This document shows, in pieces, positions 1 through 5,109 of a stretch of 5,109 bases of DNA (the stretch's first letter is position 1; each line of letters begins with the position of its first letter). The position numbers were made by a program, and so were the translations under genes. This stretch comes from Thermoplasmata archaeon (GTDB taxonomy: Archaea; Thermoplasmatota; Thermoplasmata; RBG-16-68-12; JAGMCJ01): contig JAGMCJ010000187.1 in NCBI GenBank assembly GCA_023129265.1, positions 1 to 5,109 on the forward strand, read 5' to 3'. The notes beneath the pieces are model-generated. The model ran no database searches. It had not been told where the DNA came from and saw only the letters and a list, made by a program, of their open reading frames with translations.

Positions 1-424
1 CCTTCGATGTGACGACCTCCTCTCCGCTCACCGACCTCGCGTAGGTGTCCAGAAGGATCTCTGCGCCCTTCCTCTCTGCGGCGGCCGCGAGATTCATCTC
101 GAACCGGGTTCTGTCAATCGTCATCCCCTTGAAGGGAACGATGTACGTCCTCCCCTTTGGGCTGTGGATCGAGAAGGTATCGAACTCGCGCTGCACACAA
201 CCCTCCACGCTCCGATGGAGTTCTTCGAGTTCGTAGGCTCGCGGGAACATCTCCAGTATCTCCTCGTTGGAGGCGAGATATTCCCCGCATCTGACTACGG
301 AGCCTAGGGATTTCTTCCTCTCGATTACCGCGACATCCAGACCGTAGGCCGCGCAATACCTCGCCACGGTCAAACCGGCCGGACCGGCACCGACAACGAT
401 GACATCGCGCTTGGGCACGCTCAC
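1..424 (-). CDS. Geranylgeranyl reductase family FAD-dependent protein (partial, C-terminus beyond left edge)
   Basis: N-terminal 141 codons of a flavoprotein of the geranylgeranyl reductase family. In archaea these enzymes saturate the geranylgeranyl chains of digeranylgeranylglyceryl phospholipids; relatives reduce quinone side chains. Seen: a Rossmann FAD-binding motif VGAGPAG at residues 11-17, an acidic residue closing the second strand (E35 in VIERKK), the family hallmark RCGEYL at 45-50, which matches the RCGEGL of Thermoplasma-type reductases, and a DRTRFEMNLAAAAERKGAE block near residues 110-130 that corresponds to the conserved D/ERxxFD..LA..A...GA segment. The start is the GTG at 424-422, chosen because a GGTGA motif lies 4 nt upstream; a second GTG at 418-416 is possible. 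The gene lies 32 nt downstream of the prenyl diphosphate synthase on the same strand, so the two are probably cotranscribed. The substrate (membrane lipid or quinone) cannot be decided from this fragment. Family assignment is confident; the gene is truncated only by the window. Confidence 0.9.
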   Translation of the reverse strand, partial: MSVPKRDVIVVGAGPAGLTVARYCAAYGLDVAVIERKKSLGSVVRCGEYLASNEEILEMFPRAYELEELHRSVEGCVQREFDTFSIHSPKGRTYIVPFKGMTIDRTRFEMNLAAAAERKGAEILLDTYARSVSGEEVVTSK

Positions 425-428
425 TGAA

Positions 429-433
429 TCACC
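429..433 (-). promoter_or_regulatory. Shine-Dalgarno site of the geranylgeranyl reductase gene
   Basis: GGTGA on the minus strand, 4 nt before the GTG at 424. It matches the anti-SD core of archaeal 16S rRNA and decides the start codon. An ATG at 435-433 overlaps it, but that frame ends in TGA after three further codons, so it is not the start. Confidence 0.6.
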
Positions 434-456
434 ATGCCGAACAAAAACCTTCCCGC

Positions 457-1425
457 CTAATAGCTCCGCTCAAGAACGAAATCTGCGAGCTTGACGAGCC
501 CTTCCTCGAACTCCTCGACGAGCGGAACGGACAAATGCTTCTTCGCGGTCCTGGAATACTCGCCCGCTGCTTCCCTCGCCTGCTCAACGGCTCCCGATTC
601 CTTGAGCAACCGCAGAGCCTCCGCGACATCCGACTCGGTCTTCTCCTCCTTGCGCAGGATGGCCCTCAGCGCATCCGCCTCTTCCGAGCCATTGCTCAGC
701 GCGAAGATCGGGATCAGCGTCAGGTTTCCCTCTCGGATGTCCGTTCCCACCGGCTTGCCCAGGACGGCCTCCGTCCCGATCACGTCGAGTATGTCATCGA
801 CGATCTGGAAACATATCCCGAGATTGAGCCCGTAGTCTGCGAGGGCCTTCACCTGCGCGTCCGTGCCCCCGCCCAGGATGGCGCCCACCTTGGCACCGCT
901 GCTCATGGGCATCGCTGTCTTCATCGTCACCGTGTCGATGTACTCCTCTGCGCGCAGGTCGACGTTCCGCAGGTTCCTCATCTGCCTTATCTCGCCCTCT
1001 GCCAGGTTCACGCACGCCCGCGCGGTCACTCCGACGACCTTGTCAGAGAACCTCCCGCCGATCTCGAACCCGCGCGCGAAAAGGTAGTCTCCTGCGACCA
1101 AGGACGTGCCCACGCCGAACTTCTTGTACGCCGATTCCATCCCCCGCCTGAGGGTCCCTCCGTCGTTGATGTCATCGTGGACGAGAGTTGCGTTGTGAAT
1201 GAGCTCGATCGCGGATGCGATTTCTATCGCTTCCGACGGCTCCTCGCCGCCTGCGGCGTAGAACGCGAGGAGGGTGATGACAGGCCGAATCCTCTTCCCG
1301 CCGGAGCGGACGACGTATGAGGCGATTTCCGTGAGAAGATCCTCATTCGATTTCAGGCATTCAGCAATCCTTTCCTCAACCCGCTCAAGCTCTTTTGATA
1401 TTCCGAAGTCCAGAGCCAAGGGCAT
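457..1425 (-). CDS. Polyprenyl (geranylgeranyl-type) diphosphate synthase
   Basis: A complete 322-residue trans-prenyltransferase, the usual length for the family. It condenses allylic diphosphates with isopentenyl diphosphate in the cytoplasm, and in archaea normally makes C20 geranylgeranyl diphosphate for ether lipids. Seen: GGKRIRP (42-48, diphosphate-binding Lys/Arg), the first Asp-rich motif DDIND (84-88) followed by LRRG (92-95), AEGE (142-145), KT (169-170), the second Asp-rich motif DDILD (210-214) preceded by FQIV, and GKPVGTD (223-229). All catalytic residues are present. The residue five before the first Asp motif, which limits chain length in archaeal C20 synthases when aromatic, is Ala79 here, as in IspB-type longer-chain enzymes, so the product may exceed C20. 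The residues after RRG (MESAY) also differ from the usual PxxH. The ATG at 1425 lies about 26 nt from a TATA box and has no nearby Shine-Dalgarno motif, suggesting a leaderless transcript. It precedes the reductase gene by 32 nt in a likely operon. Confidence 0.95.
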   Translation of the reverse strand: MPLALDFGISKELERVEERIAECLKSNEDLLTEIASYVVRSGGKRIRPVITLLAFYAAGGEEPSEAIEIASAIELIHNATLVHDDINDGGTLRRGMESAYKKFGVGTSLVAGDYLFARGFEIGGRFSDKVVGVTARACVNLAEGEIRQMRNLRNVDLRAEEYIDTVTMKTAMPMSSGAKVGAILGGGTDAQVKALADYGLNLGICFQIVDDILDVIGTEAVLGKPVGTDIREGNLTLIPIFALSNGSEEADALRAILRKEEKTESDVAEALRLLKESGAVEQAREAAGEYSRTAKKHLSVPLVEEFEEGLVKLADFVLERSY

Positions 1426-1443
1426 ACGTCTTTAGGATGACCT

Positions 1444-1456
1444 CTTAATATATAAC
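1444..1456 (-). promoter_or_regulatory. Archaeal TATA box in the divergent intergenic region
   Basis: The minus strand reads GTTATATATTAAG, close to the archaeal TTTATATA consensus. Its centre is about 26 bp upstream of the A of the synthase start codon, the normal TATA-to-transcription-start distance, so the mRNA would begin at or next to the ATG. The core is nearly symmetric (TTAATATATAA on the plus strand), and it could also direct transcription rightward from about 1475 into the UbiA remnant. The surrounding sequence is GC-rich, so this A/T island stands out. Confidence 0.7.
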
Positions 1457-1532
1457 GCTTCGTTCCTGGGGTCCTGGCTGGGTGCCCCCGTTAGCCTTGA
1501 ATCCTGCCCCAGTCTACCGAGTCAGTGAGTGC

Positions 1533-2169
1533 ATGTCCAAGCTTAGGGTCTGGCTCGAGGAACTGAGGCTGCCGTTCATGACGGCCACCATTCCGCCCGC
1601 GATCCTCGGCGGTCTCGTGGCGTGGAAGATGACGGGCGAGATCGACATCCTCCTCCTCGCGTTGACGGCAGTAGCGGTCTTTCTCGTGCACGCTGGGACG
1701 AACGTCGTGAACGACTACTTCGACCACGTCAGCGGATGCGACGAGATCAACGTGAGGTTCGTGAGGCCCTTCGGCGGTGGGGAAAAGACACCTCGTCTCC
1801 AGGCTCGGGCGCAGGCGGGCAGCGGTGGTCTACTACTATCTTCTTGCGCTCGCCTATGCTTCCGTCCTTGGCGGGATGGCGTTCGGTCTGCTGCCCATCG
1901 AATCCTCGGTGGCTTTCGTCACCATCCCGATCGCCGCCAGGGCCGTCACGGTCGCAACGAGGCATTACGATGACACGCTCCTGCTCACCCCGGCGAACGC
2001 CGGCGCGATAATGCTCCACTTCGTCTTCGTCATCGTCCTCATCTTTGCGTACGCGGTGGAAGTCTCCAACGTCTTCCTTCTCACGATTGTCTCTCTGACC
2101 CTTGCGCTCTTCCTGACGGCGAAGTTCATATCAAAGAGACCGGAGCCGCCCGTGGCTCAACCGACTTGA
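1533..2169 (+). pseudogene. UbiA/MenA-like prenyltransferase, internally deleted and frameshifted
   Basis: A remnant of an integral-membrane UbiA-superfamily prenyltransferase, resembling the MenA (1,4-dihydroxy-2-naphthoate) group more than archaeal lipid DGGGP synthases. The first part, from ATG 1533 to about 1780, has an N-terminus SKLRVWLEELRLPFMTA typical of MenA-like proteins, a first membrane segment, and the first Asp-rich motif NDYFDHVSGCD (residues 60-70), followed by VRPF. At about 1771-1782 homology jumps to another frame beginning AVGKRHLVSRLGRRRA (about 1774 on). In the family this stretch directly follows the second Asp-rich motif. About 130 further residues in that frame, with several hydrophobic helices and LTPANAGAIMLH, run to TGA at 2167. 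The pieces total about 210 residues against roughly 290-300 in the family, so some 80-100 residues are missing, including middle helices and the second metal-binding motif. No other stop interrupts either half, so the lesion is recent or an assembly artefact. ATG 1533 is favoured over GTG 1482 because AGTGA lies 4 nt upstream. Unshifted translation would give 146 residues ending in non-homologous sequence. Confidence 0.8.
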
Positions 2170-2183
2170 CCATTCGCATGAGC

Positions 2184-2198
2184 CAAAAGATAATTAAT
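2184..2198 (+). promoter_or_regulatory. Possible TATA/BRE promoter for the DUF59-MMPL pair
   Basis: The A/T-rich stretch AAAAGATAATTAATG lies in the 68-nt gap between the UbiA remnant and the DUF59 gene. Its purine-rich 5' side could serve as BRE. A start about 25 bp downstream (near 2215-2222) would leave a short leader that still contains the GGTGA site at 2229. The match to the TATA consensus is only moderate. Confidence 0.4.
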
Positions 2199-2228
2199 GT
2201 GACCTGTTTATCACCCCTCTAACTCTTT

Positions 2229-2233
2229 GGTGA
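2229..2233 (+). promoter_or_regulatory. Shine-Dalgarno site of the DUF59 gene
   Basis: GGTGA, 4 nt before ATG 2238. An overlapping ATG at 2234 is in another frame that closes after a dozen codons, so 2238 is the start. Confidence 0.6.
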
Positions 2234-2237
2234 ATGC

Positions 2238-2537
2238 ATGGTCACAGAGGAAGAGGTCCTGAAGGCCCCTAAAGAGTGCAATGACCCGGAAATCCCTGTG
2301 AACATAGTGGATCTGGGACTCGTGTACGGCATTGAGGTGAGCGGCGGGAAGGTGCTCGTGAAGATGACGCTGACCGCTCCCGGCTGCCCCATGCACAGCG
2401 TGATCTCAGAGGACGCGAAGAACAAGGTCGAGCGGATCGAGGACGTCGAGAAGGCTGAAGTCGAGATTGTTTGGGAGCCTCTCTGGACCCCAGAAAGGAT
2501 GTCACCAGAGGCAAAGAAAAAGCTCGGAATGTCATAG
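2238..2537 (+). CDS. MIP18/DUF59 family Fe-S cluster assembly protein (SufT/PaaD-like)
   Basis: A complete 99-residue single-domain protein of the MIP18 (DUF59) family, which includes SufT and PaaD. Members act in the cytosol in maturation of Fe-S proteins. Seen: the hallmark DPEIPVNIVDLGLVYGIEV (16-34), a beta strand VLVKMTLTAPGCPM with the conserved Cys50 in PGCPM, a helix SVISEDAKNKV, and the C-terminal block WEPLWTPERMS (79-89), which is also conserved in the family. The length is typical for stand-alone members, and no extra domain is fused. The start is set by GGTGA 4 nt upstream. The next gene, an MMPL transporter, begins 34 nt downstream on the same strand with no clear terminator between them, so cotranscription is likely, although no functional link is known to me. 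No suf operon genes are visible in the window. Family assignment is firm; the client proteins are unknown. Confidence 0.93.
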   Translation: MVTEEEVLKAPKECNDPEIPVNIVDLGLVYGIEVSGGKVLVKMTLTAPGCPMHSVISEDAKNKVERIEDVEKAEVEIVWEPLWTPERMSPEAKKKLGMS

Positions 2538-2562
2538 CTTTTGAATCGTTTGAGAACGAGAT

Positions 2563-2567
2563 GGTGA
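2563..2567 (+). promoter_or_regulatory. Shine-Dalgarno site fixing a TTG start for the MMPL gene
   Basis: GGTGA, 4 nt before TTG 2572, the same motif and spacing as for the GTG at 424 and the ATG at 2238. In this frame an upstream TGA at 2551 excludes an earlier start, and the next alternative, GTG 2596, would cut into the sequence before the first membrane helix without a comparable site. Confidence 0.6.
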
Positions 2568-2571
2568 CTCA

Positions 2572-5109
2572 TTGTTTCAGGGACTAGCGAACTTCGTGGC
2601 AAAGCGCCACAAGGTGATTATCATCTTCTGGCTGATTCTGCTAGTCATCTCCCTTCCGGCCACGCAATTCGTCGCCGACGTGGTGGTCTATGAGGAGACA
2701 AGTATGGCACCGGAGGATATCGAATCCGCCAAGGCGGCTGAACTCATCTCCGATCAGTTTCCCACGGGCATCGCAAATAGCACGGCCTTGGTCGTCGTGC
2801 AATCCGTTGATGTGTTCTCCTCGCGAATCAGGGACTTCAACCTCCAACTCGAAGACGAGGTCCGTCACGGCGACATCGATTATCTTGACAACTTCACATC
2901 GATTTACTCGATATCAAGGGACTATCTTCTTGGAACGGTCCCATTGGTCTACCCCCTCGTGAGCGAGACGGAGGGCCAGGTGAACCTGAGTGCCTCCTTG
3001 ATCTTCGGAGGTCCCGCCTTCTATGCGTCCTCTTGGTGGAACAATCCCGTGAACGACTCGGTCTTCGAGGCGAGTTGGAACAGCTATTCGATGTTTGTGC
3101 CGAACTCATCCTATCTTCCTCTCCTCTACAACTACTCCTATGCCTTCTGGCAGACATGGAATGAGACTTTCAATCCTGGCAATGTGTCGGCCTACCTCGA
3201 CCCCCTTCTCTACGACGAGTTCCAAAGGGCAGATGAGGTGGTCAACCTCGTCGCTCTCTCATCGCTCGGCCTTCTTCCTCCCGAGGATGAGATGGACTTG
3301 TTCATGACCGGTGTGTGGGCAAGCTTCGATATTCTCACGTGGAATGATGCTGAGGCGATTCATAACTACTCCGTCCCTCTTGCAGGCTCCTATCTCGGTG
3401 TCCAGAACATCACTTTCCTGCGGGAGGTCCTCGACCTTGGGCCTTCTCCGGCCGGCCAAACCGTCTACGCCTTCGTTCAGCAGGTCATCTCCTCAGCGAC
3501 CCTTGACGCCTATCCCGTTGCGGTTCCAGAGACGGTGAAGTCGAACCTCTTGAACGAGGAAACGGGGATAATGATCATCACCATAGGGTTCACCAGGGCG
3601 TCCAGCTTCCGGGAGTCCGATGGGACCCAACCAATCCTGGAGAACGTCAGAACAATAGGCGATTCGATAGATGAACTGAGGGTGTCTCTTTCTCTCGACC
3701 AGGAGACGATACTCGTTACAGGCAATTCTGCTCTGGAGGCGAACCTCGAGGAGAAGGCCTGGGAGGACGTCGAGAGAATCGATATTATCACCATCGCTCT
3801 CGTTTTCATTCTCATCGGGGTCTTCTTCCTCTCGATTGTCGCTCCCATGGTGCCTGTCGGTGGCATAGGCATTGCCGTGGTCATCAGCCAGGGCATGATC
3901 TTTCTTATCGGGAGCTATGTTGGCGACGTCCATTTCAGCGTACTTACGTTGACCCTCACGGCCATGCTCGGCGCAGGAACGGATTATGCGATATTCCTGA
4001 TGGCAAGATACAGGGAAGAGAGACTGAGGGGTAAGTCGAAAGAGGACAGTGTGAGGGAGTCGGTCACCTGGGCGGGAGAGAGCGTCATGACGAGCGGAGT
4101 CGCGGTGATGATAAGCTTCGGGGTTCTTTCTCTCGGTAGCTTCTCTTTCGTCAGGACGATGGGTCTCAGCATAATGATGGGAATCGGACTCGCCCTGGTC
4201 GTCGCGATCACTTTGATTCCCTCCCTCCTGATGCTTCTGGGAGATAGAGTATTCTGGCCTGGCGGAAAGAAATGGAACAGGAACCCCGGGAAGGAGAAGA
4301 AGGGACCTGGGTATTTCAGAAGAGCCGCGTCCTTTTCCGTGAAACACCCAAGGGCGATCGTTCTTGCCGCCCTTCTGGTCTCTGTTCCTGCGGTCTACGG
4401 CGTCCTCACCCTGGAAACGAGCTTTGACTTCATCGCGGCCATGCCGGAGACGGAGGCAACGAGGGGATTGGATCTCCTCGGAGAAGGCTTCGGGAAGGGA
4501 AAGATTCTTCCAACCTACGTCGTCATCCAGTTCGACTCCCCTTTCTATGATAATGGAACCTTCGACGGTTCGGTTCTCAACAGCATTGAGAATCTCTCGC
4601 AAAGTCTTGAGGGCTTGGACAATACTGTGACTGTGATCGGGCCAACCAGGCCGCAAGGACAGACCGTCGACTACGGCAACCTTAGCCAGATGAGTCCAAT
4701 GCAGGCCTCGGCCATGATGGTGATGATGCTCCAAAGCGTCGGAGAAGACAACAGGACCGCACTCCTCACGATAGAACTGGAGGAGGAGCCCTTCTCCAAG
4801 ACTTCGGTGCAAAGCGTCTCCGAGATTCATGATGCCATTTCGGACTCGAAAAGGAGCGACCCCAACGTGGAGGGGGCTGAAACCCTTGTAGGCGGCGCAA
4901 CGGCGAGCATCCGAGACACGAGCATCATTTTCAATGAAGACTTCCAATTCATGGCCATTGTCGTAGTGATCGGCATCTTCGTTCTCCTTCTCTTCGTGCT
5001 GGGCTCCGTTCTCCTCCCGCTCAGGCTGATACTCACCATATTGCTGAGCATAACATGGACGCTGGCCGTGACCATGGTCCTCTTTCAAGTTCTAATTGGA
5101 ATCCCGGTC
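2572..5109 (+). CDS. MMPL/RND family transporter (HAE-3-like), partial at right edge
   Basis: An open frame of 846 codons without a stop, cut by the window end. It belongs to the RND superfamily, MMPL-like branch, whose members move hydrophobic or lipidic substrates across or within the membrane using the ion gradient. Seen: membrane helix 1 (about 14-34), then a very large extracytoplasmic domain (about 35-400), a helix bundle (about 405-555), a basic cytoplasmic linker (about 558-590, GGKKWNRNPGKEKKG), helix 7 (about 594-612) after the typical VKHPRAIV, a second extracytoplasmic domain (about 613-790), and helices 8-9 (about 794-842). The central signature GAGTDYAIFLMARYREE starts at G467 with D471-Y472, the likely proton-relay pair. 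The last three helices of the second repeat lie beyond the edge. Both ectodomains carry N-x-S/T sequons (ten and four), and the first contains an aromatic-rich stretch around residues 145-205. The start is TTG, supported by a GGTGA site. It probably shares a transcript with the DUF59 gene 34 nt upstream. The substrate is unknown; membrane lipids or isoprenoids would be a guess from family and neighbours. Confidence 0.92.
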   Translation, partial: MFQGLANFVAKRHKVIIIFWLILLVISLPATQFVADVVVYEETSMAPEDIESAKAAELISDQFPTGIANSTALVVVQSVDVFSSRIRDFNLQLEDEVRHGDIDYLDNFTSIYSISRDYLLGTVPLVYPLVSETEGQVNLSASLIFGGPAFYASSWWNNPVNDSVFEASWNSYSMFVPNSSYLPLLYNYSYAFWQTWNETFNPGNVSAYLDPLLYDEFQRADEVVNLVALSSLGLLPPEDEMDLFMTGVWASFDILTWNDAEAIHNYSVPLAGSYLGVQNITFLREVLDLGPSPAGQTVYAFVQQVISSATLDAYPVAVPETVKSNLLNEETGIMIITIGFTRASSFRESDGTQPILENVRTIGDSIDELRVSLSLDQETILVTGNSALEANLEEKAWEDVERIDIITIALVFILIGVFFLSIVAPMVPVGGIGIAVVISQGMIFLIGSYVGDVHFSVLTLTLTAMLGAGTDYAIFLMARYREERLRGKSKEDSVRESVTWAGESVMTSGVAVMISFGVLSLGSFSFVRTMGLSIMMGIGLALVVAITLIPSLLMLLGDRVFWPGGKKWNRNPGKEKKGPGYFRRAASFSVKHPRAIVLAALLVSVPAVYGVLTLETSFDFIAAMPETEATRGLDLLGEGFGKGKILPTYVVIQFDSPFYDNGTFDGSVLNSIENLSQSLEGLDNTVTVIGPTRPQGQTVDYGNLSQMSPMQASAMMVMMLQSVGEDNRTALLTIELEEEPFSKTSVQSVSEIHDAISDSKRSDPNVEGAETLVGGATASIRDTSIIFNEDFQFMAIVVVIGIFVLLLFVLGSVLLPLRLILTILLSITWTLAVTMVLFQVLIGIPV

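Noticed and set aside
443..447. A five-T run on the minus strand between synthase and reductase genes as a terminator
   Set aside because: Too short and without a clear hairpin; the 32-nt spacing and the related functions favour cotranscription.
535..1320. A 261-codon open frame on the plus strand, opposite the prenyl diphosphate synthase
   Set aside because: It is the antisense shadow of a gene with all family motifs; its own translation is Arg/His/Pro-rich with no domain.
1482..1532. GTG 1482 as start of the UbiA gene
   Set aside because: It adds 17 residues not typical of the family and has no ribosome site; ATG 1533 has AGTGA at the 4-nt spacing and begins with the family-like SKLRVWL.
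1771..1790. Programmed ribosomal frameshift at the GGTGGGGAAAAG stretch of the UbiA gene
   Set aside because: A +1 shift would be required, whereas slippery G/A runs usually support -1. Even if it occurred, the product would still lack about 80-100 residues and the second Asp-rich motif.
2211..2233. TCACC (2211-2215) could pair with GGTGA (2229-2233) and mask the ribosome site of the DUF59 gene
   Set aside because: Only five base pairs with a 13-nt loop, and the predicted transcription start near 2215-2222 would probably leave the upstream arm out of the mRNA.
3493..5088. A 531-codon open frame on the minus strand, opposite the transporter gene
   Set aside because: Its translation is rich in His, Arg, Asp and Glu with no recognisable domain or hydrophobic core, as expected for the complement of a GC-biased membrane-protein gene. 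The plus-strand frame has clear MMPL motifs throughout.

Overview
The window looks archaeal, most probably a moderately GC-rich member of the Thermoplasmata-like Euryarchaeota. The evidence is a geranylgeranyl reductase of the Thermoplasma type, a prenyl diphosphate synthase next to it, an A/T-only TATA box placed about 26 nt before a leaderless start, a short Shine-Dalgarno motif (GGTGA), and an RND/MMPL transporter of the archaeal HAE-3 style. The domain assignment is firm. The phylum is an inference from gene content and protein character, without any search.

Left part (1-1425, minus strand): a two-gene isoprenoid/lipid operon. A complete polyprenyl (probably geranylgeranyl) diphosphate synthase is followed after 32 nt by a geranylgeranyl reductase family flavoprotein that runs off the left edge. 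One makes the prenyl chain and the other would saturate it.

Middle (1426-2169): a short divergent promoter region with a near-palindromic TATA element, then on the plus strand a UbiA/MenA-like prenyltransferase that is broken. Its N-terminal part, with the first Asp-rich motif, and its C-terminal part, starting at the conserved GKR..VSRLG stretch, lie in different frames. Roughly 80-100 residues that should lie between them are missing. This looks like an internal deletion that also shifted the frame, or an assembly error.

Right part (2170-5109, plus strand): a 99-residue MIP18/DUF59 (SufT/PaaD-like) Fe-S maturation protein, then after 34 nt a very large MMPL/RND-family membrane protein that starts at TTG and is cut by the right edge after 846 codons. 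It has a large extracytoplasmic domain with many N-glycosylation sequons.

There are no RNA genes, CRISPR arrays, insertion sequences or long repeats that I can see, and no gene-free stretch longer than about 110 bases. The most noteworthy points are the broken UbiA gene, the chain-length-determining residue of the prenyl synthase (Ala rather than an aromatic residue), and the sequon- and aromatic-rich ectodomain of the transporter. I saw no convincing evidence for a wholly new system.
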